Source: Trebouxia sp. TZW2008 (lineage: Eukaryota > Chlorophyta > Trebouxiophyceae > Trebouxiales > Trebouxiaceae). Taken from it: a DNA stretch of 64,000 nucleotides. Of the stretch, positions 50,001 to 62,073 are shown piece by piece. The stretch's first letter is position 1. Each line of letters starts with the position of its first letter. A program made the position numbers and the translations under genes. The stretch is from the NCBI GenBank assembly GCA_002118135.1, contig BDIU01000204.1:183096-247095 (forward strand), given 5' to 3'. The notes beneath the pieces were generated by a model that saw nothing but the letters and a program-made list of their open reading frames with translations, did not search any database and was not told where the DNA came from.

Positions 50001-51481
50001 ATCTAGTGATGTATGTTATGCTTGCTAAAAGCCCACCTTGTGTAAGCCTTGAGTACTGGCAGATGACGGCCTGTCCTGACCACCCTGAGCAGCTGACACT
50101 GTAGCTGTGACAATCACTCGGCACTTTGCCACTCCAGCAATGCTACCTGAAGCAAAGGTATCAAAGATTGCAGTTGCTATGTGCTGTCTTGTTGTCCTGA
50201 TTCAAAGCTGTAGCTCCTGTATGACTGCAGCTGTATGTACAAGAGCTCCTGCACACATTGACAAAGAAAAGAATAGAATCGAGGACACTTTGTCGCTCTT
50301 GTTTGTGTTGCATGGTGTACACCACATTTTGTGCATATGCTTACAAGCAAATATATTCTTATGACACATGTACATGTATGTACACATACAGTATTAGATC
50401 CGTACCCAGCAGATCTGCCAAACGCTGCCTTTGCTGAGCATCAGAGCAATTTGGAAGATCCTCAATGAGGATTAGCTTGTTGGTCGATGGCGAGACTTTG
50501 TCTGAAGATGGATGGTTGGTATGCTGTTGCTGAGTGTTTTGGCGATGTGTGGGCAGGGCATGGCTTCTGGCAGCTTGTAAAGATAGTGTGCTGAGCTTGG
50601 CATGAGAGACAAAGTCCTCAAAGTCATCCAGCTTGGAACTGTACAGCCCATTCGTGCCTGCAGCGCGCTACACAGAAAGACTCTCAGAGCTCAGGCCATG
50701 CGTCATTGCGCACTGATGCAGCCTGTCAGCAATAACAGCAGCAAGGCTATCTGCATGCAACATTGAGTCCATTGCAGCAGCAGAACATCAAAGCATACCT
50801 GTTGCAAATGTTCAGCCCATAATGTTGGTGTAGGTGTCGTCCATTCAGTTACTGCAAGACCAAGCTCTGCTGCCAAGACTTTGACTGTGCATGTTTTGCC
50901 ACACCCTGCTGGACCTGCGACAAGCGCGAGTGTCAGCCAATACCGTTTCTGAATCTTGAACAGGCACAAGCCAACACAGCACTGCACCTGATAGCAGCAG
51001 CAAAGCAGAGTGATGCTGTGCACAAAGCCAGTCTCTGACTTCTCCAATCTTCTTCTTTTGTACAACCAGCTCGTTGCTTGATGATGGGGCGCATTTGCGC
51101 ACAAGCAATTCTGTCTCTGCATGACAAGAGGATTGTTCCAGATGATCCGCAGTTGTTGCGAATAAAATGCAGGTATGTCACCTGTTGAGCAAGGTGCATG
51201 AGCACTCAGGGACAAAGTGACGGCTGGCTGAGCCAAAACTGACTGGGTCACAGCTGGCTGAGTCAAAGCAGGCTTCCTGTTTGCTTGGCGAATGGGCTGA
51301 GAGAGCTGTAAAGGTTGCCTAAGGGCTGCAGACTGTAAGCTACACGATTTACACGTCAGCTGAAGAAATAAAGCGAGACTTGATTGAACGAACCTCACTT
51401 CACCTGCGATGGGGTTTGCTCCTCCTCAGAATCAGACAGGATGATTGTCTCGACCTTGCGTTTGCGAGAAGCTCGTTTCAT
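47041..51481 (-). CDS. RAD17: RAD17 checkpoint clamp loader
   Basis: Loads the 9-1-1 clamp at damaged or stalled replication sites, with RFC2-5. The ATG at 51481 begins a basic then acidic N-terminus (MKRASRKRK... SDSEEE). The Walker A motif is AGPAGCGKTCTVKVLAAEL with TEWTTPTPTLW after it (50830-50930). The sensor/Walker B strand LILIEDLPN is at 50460. The AAA+ lid region SMPADTLTSIADSANGDLRN is at 49450-49500, followed by FALFHALGKILYNKR (48900), FLHENMLEFVHQDAVEDAAE (48230) and TDSLPYVRSMI (47250). The acidic tail is ELSDDAIESE, placed where other RAD17 proteins end in an acidic clamp-contacting motif. The N-terminal exon is short and separated by an intron from the P-loop exon. Some middle exon borders are approximate. 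Confidence 0.88.
47828..48055 (-). repeat. Tandem ~110-bp duplication in RAD17 intron
   Basis: Two direct units (starting near 47828 and 47937) share gcaggcacagcattag/aata and gagacactattcag, then gtcctag. They lie at the acceptor side of the RAD17 exon at about 47560-47830 and include its acceptor region. Confidence 0.8.
49742..49850 (-). repeat. Acceptor-side copy of RAD17 exon ~49390-49640
   Basis: 49742-49850 repeats 49556-49675, the part of the exon encoding VHAMQDLLAAINAAGAGQIS plus its acceptor. It lies upstream of the exon in the transcript sense, in direct orientation. Confidence 0.9.
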
Positions 51482-51533
51482 ACGCCCCACTAAGCTACTG
51501 CCCTACTGACACCCCTTCAGGCCGCCTTCTAGT

Positions 51534-53835
51534 GATGCAGGCAGCGTTCAACACCTTGCTGACTCCCGATGCAGGAACATACACGCGCTGTGACTGCTTT
51601 GAGCGCTACTCGGTCAGTCACTTGATCTTGATGCTGATCAAAGCTGAGCCAGAGCCACTGAGATCTTCAGCAACGTTGCCTTGCGACCGCCAACGGCAGC
51701 AGCAGCTCGCTGACGCTACTCTTTGTGTACGTGCGCGTGCGTCCCTCGATATAACATGCTCGCTGTGGTGCGGGTGCAGAGTTGACCTAAGCGACTCTGA
51801 TAGGTCACATTGACAGTGTCACTGCAGCACTGTGGCAAGCACACTCGATCGCGTTGACATTCCGCATCTGTGCGAGCCTGACGCAGCAAGAGCTTGCACA
51901 TCTTCATACGCATTTGTCAAGCTTGCAGGTACTGAGCTTGCGGATGTAATTGCAGACGTTGTCACCAGCGATCAGGCAGTGATCAGCTTGCTTCTGCCCC
52001 AAATGTCCGAGAACCTTAGTGCACGCGCCTTGGTCACACGCCCTTTGCCTGACGCTGCCTAGCTGGGGTTGTGCGGAAGCCAGCGTGATGCATGCCCAAA
52101 CGTACCTGAATTCAAAGGCAGGCAGAGCCAAAAAGTCTTCTCATACTTTAAATGATCTCAAGTTTGGCCTAGATGATGAGCAAGAGCCCAGGAAACTGCT
52201 GGCTGAACTGCCAATACAGAATTTCAACGAGAAAGAGCAACTCAGATTGCAGAACATAGAGCAGTTTCCCAAGTGGCTCTTCTACCTGAGGTGATGCCAG
52301 TGCCAAGAGCTGTATATATCAACCATGGCATTGCACGCAAGATGAATATCACAGCAAATATCACAACAATTGCTGTCACCATGCATGCAGCAGCTGAGCA
52401 TTAGCACAGCACTTGCTGCCATTGCAGGCAGGGATTCAGTCTGTTGCTGTATGGATTTGGGTCCAAAAGGCAGCTGTTGAACTCATTTGCAACATCAACT
52501 TTGTCCAGTGCTGGGGTGTTATCTGTGACTGGCCAATGCTCAAGTCTAACAGCAAAGCAGATTGTCATCAAAGTTGCAAGCATGCTGCAAAGGGGATCTT
52601 CTGCAGAGCTCAAGTAAGCTCACGTGAGTTGCAGTCGTTACAATGCCACGGATTCAGGACCACTTTGATGTTGCTTTACACTGGCAAGCTATTTGTGACC
52701 TGCAATAGTACTGAGAGCCCAATATATTGTCTGCAGAGGCTGTACAGCTGAGGCCCTGCTTCAGCGATGCGCTAAAGCTCAAGGTCATGTGTATGTGATT
52801 CTGCACAACATAGAGGGACCAGGTACAGCCTAAGCATGGCCTAGTTACAACTGCTGCTGCTGCTGATGCGCTCTTTCACCTATTGCAACTTGTGCAGCAA
52901 GATGTACTGAACATTCAAGTGCTTGTGTTTGCAGCGCTGCGCAGTCCAGAAGCTCAAGCTCTACTGGCAGAGCTGGCGTCTCTGCACAATGTGTCAATGA
53001 TAGCAAGCATGGATCATGTCAACACGCCTTTGCTCTGGGACAAGCAGATGGCTGCCAGATTCAACTGGCTGTACTTTGATGTGACCAACTATGCACCATA
53101 CACCTTGGAGAGTGCTGCAATACCTTCCCTCCTGATTGGCCGACGGTATGCACAACAACTGCAGTTATGCGCTCAACAATATTGACACATCGTCAGCAAC
53201 AGTGGATGCAAGTCTCTTCTGCAATTGCGTGTATCTGCTCAATCTGCATGGCACATGGCGATTTATAACAATTTGTTTAGTTGTTTCACAAGTGGACCCC
53301 GTGCAGGGAAGAGAGCACTATGCAAGGAGCAGCCATTGTGCTGCGAACGCTAGTGCCAAACGCCAGGCGCATCTTCAGCATTGTTGCTGAGCAGCAGATG
53401 CAGGACCCTGAACAAGGTAGACATGCATTGTTGATGCAGGACACTGCAGTTGTTTTTGCTAACTCGGCTTTAGGTGTTCTGCACGCGCCTAGCATTTGTG
53501 CGGGGCAGTGCAGCATAGTCTGATTATCATTAGTCTGATTGTAAGATTGCTGTGGCATCTGCAGGCATGAGTTTCCAAAGGCTCTTCAAGATTTGTCGTG
53601 AGCAGTTCCTGGTCAGCAGTGAGATCACTCTCCGCTCACATCTGACAGAGTTTAAAGATCATCAGTTGATGCAAATGAGGTAGGCCGCTTGCAAGTCAAT
53701 TGCACTGATTACACACAAATGATGACCTTGTGTCATGCTAGCAGGCGTGGAGGAGATGGGACAGACCTACTGTTTATTCCATTTGCAAACGACACCTTGG
53801 AACACATTGTGGCTGACATGGAGGCTGCTGAGTGA
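51534..53835 (+). CDS. ORC2: Origin recognition complex subunit 2 (ORC2)
   Basis: Subunit of the hexameric replication-origin-binding complex. The conserved part starts at about 52100 with YLNSKAGRAKKSSHTLNDL. It continues with FPKWLFYLR (52290), AGFSLLLYGFGSKRQLLNSF (52430), YVILHNIEGPG (52800), MIASMDHVNTPLLWDKQMA (53030), FDVTNYAPYT (53080), a central GAAIVLRTLVPNARRIF (53340), the winged-helix RLFKICREQFLVSSEITLRS (53600) and LTEFKDHQLMQ. The last exon encodes GTDLLFIPFANDTLEHIV and stops at 53835. The N-terminal region is uncertain. The ATG at 51534 and the one at 52088 are both possible, and I place the start at the former only provisionally. It is head to head with RAD17. Confidence 0.85.
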
Positions 53836-54067
53836 CATTTTTACATAAATCCTATCAAAGTATGGTGCATGCATCAGCTATGAGTTTGAGCAGTCGTTGA
53901 GGACTCATTTGTTGTCTGTGTATGCTGGTCATGCTGTTGACAAAATGAAGCTAGACTTGCGTAAGTTGACGCTGCTCTGTGACACTTTATTGACACCAAT
54001 GCATTGTGTGCAGATAGGGCTTGCATCAATCAGCACAACTTGGTGGCAATGTCAGTACACAAGCAGA

Positions 54068-55732
54068 TCATCTGAGAGGCTTCAAGCCCAATCTTGCTCT
54101 TTCCTTGTTTTGCTCAATGATTTCTGGGTCAGACTGATCTGCAACTCTGCTCTTCACGCCATCCCTGGCGCTTTTGCTAACTCTCTCACGACTGGTGCTG
54201 CGTCTACGTTTTCTGTCAGAATGGTCTCTGTCATGCCCTGACCTTCTGTCACGATCCCTATCACGGTGCCTGTCTCTAGGTCTTTCGTCACCAAATGCCC
54301 TGCAGGCACCAAAATTTGATGATGAATACATGCATGACACGCAACCAACCACAGCTCCACACATGCTGCTGATTGATCCATGCTGAATTGTGCTAGGGTT
54401 GCCTCTCATGTGATCCGCAAACAAATACAAGAACACACGCCCAAACAATGCATGCGCAACAGTATGCAGCAGGGGACAAAAACCAATGTCAAGGTTGTGG
54501 GACATAACAAAGGCACTCCGAATTGAGCTAGGTGATGCAAGCAAGATGGACCTGCTGACGTCTCATGTCATTGGGGGCTGAGCACATACCTGTCTCGCTC
54601 TCTGCTGCGACTTCTTCTTTTATGCCGACTCCTGTGGCGATCATCATCTTTGAGCCTCAACCTGCCTTCTTGCTGCTCCTTATCAACATCTGCCAAAAGA
54701 TCTTTAGCTTGCTTGTTAATCTCATCTGTTTCAGCTTTGAGCTTGGCCTCATCAAAATCATCTGCCATGGGACTGATCCATTGCTCAAGCTGATTTAGCC
54801 GCTCCAATGTGACCCTGCAAGGCACCAAGACCCATTTAAGCAAAACTTGCAAGGGCTGTCCTTGGACTTCCCCATGCAAATGATGGAGGCGCAGTAAATC
54901 TGCGCTGCGCTCTGAAGAACAGCATGGACTGCAGGTACGCTTGCTTACACCCCTTCAAAGCAGGCATACACTTGTGAAATGTGCACAAATAAACATGCAT
55001 GCCTGACCTGTGTGGCAGCCTTGGAAGTGCTATATCAAAAAGGTAATCTTGATGTAGCATCTGCTCTATCACTTGATCCATGTGACTGAGACTGTAGGAG
55101 CCATCTTGACTAAGCATGCGTAGCTTTCTGAAGTCATTGTACAAGGGTTCTAGGTAATTGTACACCTCTACAGGTCTGCCCACAAGCCTCATGTAGAAAG
55201 CACCTGAATCAGCATGACGCGCTCAACACGTGCATGCAGTAAGCCATACATTGACGATGCAAAGGGGCACTGCATGTCAGACATATGAGCTGCACAAAGT
55301 TGTGCTAGTTGCTGTGTGATGCCTGGCAGTGTGCATTTGAGCATACCAAGAACTCTGACATATTTGTAGTCATCATTCTTGATGAACTCAATGATGATTT
55401 CCTTGTCTGGCTGCAGCTGTAGAAGCTTCAGAAGAAGGCACACAAACTTTGTAGGCTTGCGGGCACCACCAAAAGTGCCTCCCAGGGAGTTTATGGCAAC
55501 AGCCTTGTCAACAACAGCTTCTGCTGTTAGTGCAAAGCAGTGCTCCTTCCAGTAAGTTGAGTCATAGATTTTCATCCTCAATATCTTCTCAATCATGTTC
55601 TGCAGCAGTCTCACAACCACAGTCAGTGCTGTATATCAGAAAAGGCGCAATGTTCAAGCTATTGTAGCCCAGACGCACTTGAGGGTTGGTGCCATGTATT
55701 GTCCGCGCATCTGGATCCGTTCGATTCGCCAT
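54068..55732 (-). CDS. PRP38: Pre-mRNA-splicing factor PRP38 (PRPF38A type)
   Basis: Component of the tri-snRNP and B complex, needed for spliceosome activation. The ATG at 55732 starts MANRTDPDARTIHGTNPQ (exon 55679-55732). The next exon, from 55599, reads NMIEKILRMKIYDSTYWKEH, then KPTKFVCLLLKLLQLQPDKE and YKYVRVLG. After it come GAFYMRLVGRPVEVYNYLEP (about 55190), SLSHMDQVIEQMLHQDYLFD and ALPRLPHR (55020). The C-terminal part (54570-54800) is charged. The last exon is an Arg/Asp/Ser-rich tail (RDRHRDRDRDRRSGHDRDH) ending GLKPLR. The PRP38 domain is strongly conserved and complete. Confidence 0.95.
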
Positions 55733-55893
55733 GCTTCACACCAGCGACAAAACAAACGAGAGCTGAAGAAGTAGTCTGCAGCGACACCGCCAATAACGTA
55801 GTCCAACGCGGTCAGGCAACGTTTATAGCTTTCGGAGATCAGTCAAAACGGAAGTGGTGAGATGCTCCAAAGCGATTTGGGCGTACGTTCTGC
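55733..55893. promoter_or_regulatory. Short divergent upstream region PRP38 (-) / CLD1-like (+)
   Basis: Only 161 bases lie between the divergent start codons if the hydrolase ATG at 55894 is right. The compact spacing suggests a shared promoter. No motif identified. Confidence 0.4.
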
Positions 55894-58452
55894 ATGAATT
55901 CAGGGAGCCATGCAACGATTATGGCAGTTGACGGGACAGTCAAGACCTGCATTCAAGCACAACATGCTGCCAAAGCCATGCTCAAAATCGCTGCTGCTAG
56001 CAATCGCCCTTCCGAAAGGGCCATCGTCTGCAAAAGCCCCGAGCTGAAACCAAAGCTTTGCTACACATCTGCGACACATCTGGCTTTAGCGATGTCTCTG
56101 TTGCACGCCCACAGCAGCCTTCGACACACGCCATTCGCGGCGCATCGATCTAACACTTGTTGGTCGAACAGACCCAAACCTGCTCGCGCCTGTTTTGAGC
56201 ACTATCGGCGACGGTCTTGGACAAACAGGCTTCCACAGCAGCGCAAGCGCTCGCAGCGCCGTGCTCAACGATTAATTTTGCTGAGCCAACAGGTGAAAGA
56301 TGCGTCAGATCCGGTAGTGGCCAACAGTAGCAGCAAGACCACCACAAGCAAGTCTCGTCGATCTTTGGTCGATCACGTTACCCACTGGCCCCACAGCCTG
56401 CGGTAACCCGATGTTTTCTTGCAGCCACCTGGAAATGGCGAGGGTACAATATCAGGGTACAGCAGTGCGGAGAGAAAGGTCCTCCTCTCGTTTGCGTCCA
56501 CGGATTTGGAGGAAACTGGTAAGCAAGTGCCACACCAGCACTCTCCGCAGGTATGCAACATCTGTACATGGCCTGCCCATGCAGTGCTCACTGGCGCAAG
56601 AATCTACCAGTGCTTGGTGCTGAGGCCAGAGTGCATGCCATTGACTTGCTTGGCTATGGGTACAGCGACAAGCCAAACCCGCGGTACGCGTATCTAAGCT
56701 TGAACACAAGTGCTGTTGTCCATGCATTGCCAAACTCGTTCTTTAATGCTCAGGCAGTATGAAGTGAACGAGTTGTACAATTTTGAGACATGGGGAGAGC
56801 AGCTGTCTTCCTTCATAGAGGAGGTTGTGGGCGAGCCAGCATTTTTAATTTGCAACTCTGTTGGAGGTGACTGACAGAAGTTTTTTGTATACTCAGCAGC
56901 AGCATTTGGATCCACACGTTTTGCAGGGTTGCATGTTCAAATTGTGTCACGATGTGTGTTGTGGTTTGACAGGCATTGCTGGCTTACAAGCTGCAGTACA
57001 AACGCCACAGCATGTCCTGGGAGTACAACTACAGAATGTCTCCCTTAGGATGCTGCACAAGCGGCGGCAGAGTGCTATTCAGCGGCCATTTGTCAAAGTA
57101 CTGCAGACAACGCTGCGCACAACCCCACTTGGCAAGCTGTTTTTCAGTCAGATTGCAACCAAAAAGGTGTGGCCACCAGGACTGATGCAGCTAGCACATT
57201 CACACTCTGCGCGCACTTGCTGGGCCACATCAAATTACCGTCACTCATGCTATTAATATCTGGTTGCAGGGTGTAAAGAATGTGCTGTCTCAAGCATATG
57301 CAGATGCAACACAAGTGACAGATGAGCTCGTTGACTGTATTCTGCAGCCAGGTTTGCAGGTAAGCATGTTTCAGGCTTCTGACCTTTCACGTATGCTCAC
57401 TTCTTGCCTAACAGCCTGAAACTGAGTTGTGTTCAGTGTCTGTGAGATGGCTTGCCTCAGCTGTATCACCAGGAGTGCAGCTTAGCTTGTCTTGTACTAA
57501 TCAGCGAGTGCTGCAGGAAGGTGCAGTTGATGTGTTTCTGGACTTCATCAGCTATTCAGGAGGTCCACTAGCTGAGGACTTGCTTGAGGTCATTGAGCGG
57601 CCAGTCAGCATCCTTTGGGGTGAGCTTAGTCTCAGGGCATCATGTTGCCCAAATTCCGATGGTCACTTGGGCATGGAAGCATTTGTGAAATGACTTGCCC
57701 CTAAGGCATCATGTTGCTCGATGGTAGTTTGGGCATGAGAGCATGTGTGACACAATTTGTATGAAGCTGCACAATCACGTGATTTGACACCTGCCTCACG
57801 GATTGCTGATTGTCCAAAGTCCTGTGGTGTGGCAAGTGTGGCAATGACACCTGAGTAGGCAACTTGACCATGCAATTGCATTGCATGGCAAATGTCTCCA
57901 GCAATTGTGTTTAGCAATGGGATGGCTCCTTAGCTGTTGACAATCTTCGGAAGATGCATGTTGTCATGTCAGCCTTTTTTTGATATTTGCAGGTCAGTGG
58001 GGCATGAGAGAATAGGTGACACAACTCACACTCAATCTGATGCATATGCTGCATGATCTCTGCTCAGAATTTAGATGGTATATCGCTGTATATGTTGACA
58101 TTGTTTTGTGCATGTAGGTGCAGAGGACCCTTGGGAGAAAGTAGAATGGGGACGCAAGCTGCAAGACTATCCATGCGTTGAAGAGTTTGTAACATTCCCT
58201 GGTGAGTCTTTCAGACAGGCCACAACCGAGGAATGCACAACAAGATGTGTGTGTCTGGACAGTTTGTAGCAAGAGCTGACATTCTTTTGTGCACATGCTG
58301 CCTTTGCTATTGCATGACTGAGCCAAAGGTGTTGACTAAATCTTGTTCATGCAGGTGTTGGCCATTGTCCTATGGATGAAGCCCCTGACCTCATCAATCC
58401 TGCCATCATGAAATTTGTCAAGCGACATGCATCAGCGCAGCAGCAATCGTAG
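55894..58452 (+). CDS. Alpha/beta hydrolase, chlorophyll dephytylase (CLD1)/pheophytinase-like, chloroplast
   Basis: Likely plastid hydrolase of the family that removes phytol from chlorophyll derivatives. A basic, Ser/Ala-rich N-terminus (from ATG 55894) fits a transit peptide. The catalytic domain has WKWRGYNIRV and VCVHGFGGN (56430-56518, oxyanion region) and HWRKNLPVLG and AIDLLGYGYSDKPNPR (56590-56690). The nucleophile strand is EPAFLICNSVGG (Ser, 56850). Then come LGVQLQNVSLRMLH (57040), FISYSGGPLAEDLLEVIERP (57545-57605), the acid strand GAEDPW (58120) and the catalytic His in GVGHCPMDEAPDLIN (58355-58400). The Ser/Asp/His triad is complete. The link between the N-terminal exon and the exon starting at about 56424 needs a weak donor, so the first junction is provisional. 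TGTAA at 58475-58479 is a likely polyadenylation signal. Confidence 0.82.
57635..57765 (+). repeat. Tandem ~70-bp duplication in CLD1-like gene intron
   Basis: Two direct units share ggcatcatgttgc and tttgggcatg[a/g]gagcat[g/t]tgtga. They lie in the intron following the exon that ends near 57620. A weaker third trace (ggggcatgagagaataggtga) is near 57997. Confidence 0.75.
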
Positions 58453-59387
58453 CACATCACGTGCCTGCAGTTTCTGTAATTTGCTATCGACAGCATGTGT
58501 AGTGAGCATCAGCACTCAGTCTATTGTTGTACCGCACACCTGCCTGTTGCATGCTTTGAGCTACAGTTGTCTGCTTCGTCTGTGCAAGGTCTTGTGATGA
58601 TTGGGTTGCACTGTGTGCGGTGGTTTGCACACTTTACAAGCTCACTCAGATTCTGTACCTTTTTGGCAGGCTATTTTGATAATAGGATGCAGAACAAAGT
58701 AGATATGTTGCCTGCAATTGCGACTAGACAGCAGCAGAACAGCATGATCCTCTGTGCTGTTTGTTATGCTGGATTTGGCTGTTGACAAATGGTTAACTTC
58801 AGCTTGTCAAAGCACTGCTCTGTGTGCCCAACACACAGCGCTTGATCAACAGCAAACTGATGCATTGGGCCTGTAGCCTGTGCTTTCAGCTTTTGCTGTC
58901 ACATGAAGAGAATATACGGTGTAGTGTGACCTTAAGGCTTGATGACGGTCAGCAAAGTATTTGGATGTGCATCGTTGTGCCTAGGTGAATAGAGGGCATG
59001 ACAACGTGTCATTGACAGCTCCACTGACCAGCACTTCAAGCATTGTGAGCACACAAACGCCCTCAGTTTCAGCTTTCGTTTAGGGGGTCACCCACCACGG
59101 GTCGAGGGTGGGTCCGCTCTCGATAGAACAAATACATCTAGTCAAATGTTAAGCAGTCCGACGCAGTCTTGGAATGCTGCCGCGCGAAAGCCGCTGACGC
59201 AGGCCGTGGTATCGAACTGTACCAGACGATACATTGCTCGTCATTGATTCAGGCATTGAACGAGACCTCCCGTGCCGACTTGCTGAAGTGTTGAAGGGTT
59301 TATCGACCTTCAACCAGGGCATGCTTGGTGACCAAGGATAACAGCTTCGTACATTGACTGTCACTGTTGATAACATCACACCGCTGG
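58453..59387. other. Intergenic region CLD1-like / unknown gene
   Basis: About 0.9 kb. It starts with the probable 3' untranslated region of the hydrolase. Near 59085-59125 there is a short GC-rich imperfect inverted repeat (gtcacccacc / gggtgggtcc). No gene seen. Confidence 0.45.
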
Positions 59388-61523
59388 ATGAGCTTCAGTG
59401 CAGATACGACTCCTGTCGAAGATAGCGACACAGCTTCACTATACACTGCCAGTGAAGAATCTGGAGAGGATCTCGGGGCGGCACTGTCGAAGGTTTTCGG
59501 CTTTCGATGTCAGCCAGAATTCGTTGTCAAAGCTAAGAAGAGGTCTGCACGCCCGAAGCTCTAAGATCAGCTGGGCAGCGCACATAGCGCAACAGGGAAA
59601 GTGCTTGCCTTTGTGATTTCCTGACATAGGTCCACCTTTCGTTGCACATGCAGTTTTTCACGCTCACAGATATCTGGATGGGAGCTGCCAGCTGTGACTA
59701 CTAGTCTCAGCTATACACTAGGCCGACAGTCAAATTATTGCACAGCTGTGGTGAGCCCCCAGGCCCTCCTAAGAAAAATACGCTGCAATCTGATGTCACT
59801 TGATCAGCTTCTGTACTACACGTAATCAACAGTGTGAGGAAACAACAGGTCAAACCCACACATGCTCACAACAAATGGGTCAGAAAAGTCAAAATTTGTC
59901 CTGAGAGTAAGGAAGTCAAAGTTGTGAGCCAGGCGTGGAAATTATTTGGTGGAGCTGTAAAGCTGCAAGGCACTCTCGGCTGGGTTGCAGGCAACAAATA
60001 CCCAACATTAAGTTATAGGTGAGCAAAATCAAGAGTCTGCAGCTCTGATCACACTCAAGACAGGCTTCTGACATCAGCAAGTGTCAACATGCGTCTGCAG
60101 GGTAGGATCAGACTTTGATCATGGACCTATCAAACAGAAGCCGAAAGTGAGTATGCTGACCCAAGTCTCATTTATTGAGTCATGCTGAATCTCCTGCACA
60201 TGCCCATTTGGCTCCACGCACATGTCATATCATCTGAGCAGTGTTAGTTGGTTCAACACAGCTTCTGAAAGACTTGTATGGAGGCAGCAAATTTTGCCTG
60301 TATGCACCTAGTTGCTGGTTTTGAAGCCTGCCTAGCAAATGTTTGGTAGGAAAGGTGGACGGCAAGAGGGAATGAATCAATGAATCTGAACATGTCATGT
60401 GCATTGCAGATTCCAGCGCCTCCCTCGCAGCTTGCGGTACGACCGCATTTGAACTTCAAATACGTTGTACCACAAATGTCCGGGTATGCCAATGTCAAAA
60501 CAGTCTCGCATGATTTGTGCAGCGTTGTCATGCTGATTGCATCTGCAACATGCATGCAATCAGCCTTGCTGGTCGGCTAAAGCATGTCAAATTGCTCACT
60601 CCCTGTTGAAGCTTGCAAATGGGCTGTTGCATCTTGCAATTGCGATGCCAGCCACCATGGCATTACTGCTGACACTCTTTTCATTCTGACGGCACAAGAC
60701 ATATCTAGACAGCTGCGTCCTGCCTGCGCAGACATGTAGCAGGTGGCGGAGTTGACAACTCTGTCACAATGCCATACGTACATCTTGGGATTCCAAGGGT
60801 GGAGCTACTTATAGAACCCGGGAAGCCCGCAAATTGGAAGGCAATGGGGCCTACCCAGTAAGATCTGGTACCTCTCACACAATGAAAGAGTTTGCAAGGG
60901 GAAAAAACTGAGGCTTGCCAAAAGTTTGGATTACATTTCATGCAGATCGCATATTTGTCTTGTATCATGACAATGCAGCTTTGTTTCTGTGCATGTGGGC
61001 TAATGGTGGCCTTCAGCAGGTTTGTCTTGCGGCTAATCAGGCAACTGCAATCATTTGCCCTAATTCTGCTTAGTGTTGCGACCTCTCACAGTGTGCGAAC
61101 TTATTCAACAGGGGTACGGTAGTCGCCTCTCTGGCAGGCTGGGGTCTCTACCGTTTTTGACCCTTATCGCCTTTGAGGGCTTGCAGCCTCAGGCAATCTG
61201 CGAGCCTGCATACCTGAGGTTGCAAGTGTAGCTTGCTTAGTGTTGCTGTTGAGGTTGCAAACATGCCTACCGACCAGCTGCATTGATGCCACTGTTGCTT
61301 GATTTGCATTTCATGCAGCAGCAGTCAAGGTAGCAGTCCAAAGCTATCCGTGCAGAAGAGGCTGCATACATGCAGGTGGTTCGGCAGCAGCCAGGGGCAG
61401 GCTAAAAAGAAGTTGCAGTGGGAACAAAGTCTAGAGCATGACAGTCGAAAGGACTTGTTTGTACAGTCACTCACCCCAGAAGACCGTGAGGCTTATTACA
61501 AAGCTCATATTTATGACAGATGA
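59388..61523 (+). CDS. Uncharacterised protein, possibly plastid
   Basis: Not recognised. Exons that fit: 59388-59542, 59839-60018, 60101-60146, 60410-60483, about 60728-60847 and about 61319-61523. The N-terminus (MSFSADTTPVEDSD) is acidic and Ser/Thr-rich. The middle alternates charged and hydrophobic residues in a beta-strand manner (KWVRKVKICPESKEVKVV, WKLFGGAVKLQGTLGW), followed by PPSQLAVRPHLNFKYVVP and YVHLGIPRVELLIEPG. The C-terminus is basic and helical (LTPEDREAYYKAHIYDR). The phase across the intron 60484-60727 does not fit, so a micro-exon or a different border is needed there. The beta-rich middle could suit a membrane-associated or barrel protein, but that is a guess. Confidence 0.5.
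61116..61225 (+). other. Two adjacent stem-loops in an intron
   Basis: First stem acggtag (61116-61122) with ctaccgt (61148-61154), followed by a T run. Second stem 61181-61193 with 61213-61225, 12 of 13 pairs and a 19-base loop. Both lie in the intron between 60848 and 61318 of the unknown gene. A structured or small nucleolar RNA is possible but no H or ACA box is evident. Confidence 0.3.
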
Positions 61524-62073
61524 TCCCTCAGGTATATCTTCAGCTGTGGCAGTTTGAGGAATAAGCACCTTGGCATCTAGATAGCAATGCTTTTCATTCT
61601 GTATGTGCACTGTTCATCGGCTGTTTGTAGTGAATCAGTGCACTCAGTGCTGTTGCATACTTTATGAGGTCATTGACAATCTGTGCTCTGCGTGTGCACC
61701 TTGTGCTCGCCATCAGGCTGCACCAGGTATGGGCACTCACATTGTGGTGTTATGCAGGTGTGAGCTGTATACACAGTTGCTGGCGCATAGCAATGACAGC
61801 GGTGTCACTGGGACAGGCAGCTGGTCTGTTTGCTGTGCTGTCTCTCCCCATTCTCTCAAGCTTCCGAAGCTTAGAAGTTCTAAGCCGGTGACCACCAGCC
61901 ATTGACATATGCATGTGCGCCCGTACCAAGCGTTTACAACATTAGCCAAGCGAGCTGCTGTCATCTCTCGCGTGATATACGGACAAGTGTAAGAAACCAA
62001 GCAAGCTGTTGTCACCCATCTCCATGTGATCAATCTGTAGCACTGGACATGAAACAGGCAAGGAATGACACTG
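61524..62073. other. Convergent intergenic region unknown gene / RS-protein gene
   Basis: 550 bases with no exon that I can support. Presumably 3' untranslated sequence. Confidence 0.45.

Noticed and set aside
59085..59140. Possible tRNA or structured RNA with a GGGTCGAGGG segment
   Set aside because: No acceptor stem or full cloverleaf can be drawn on either strand.
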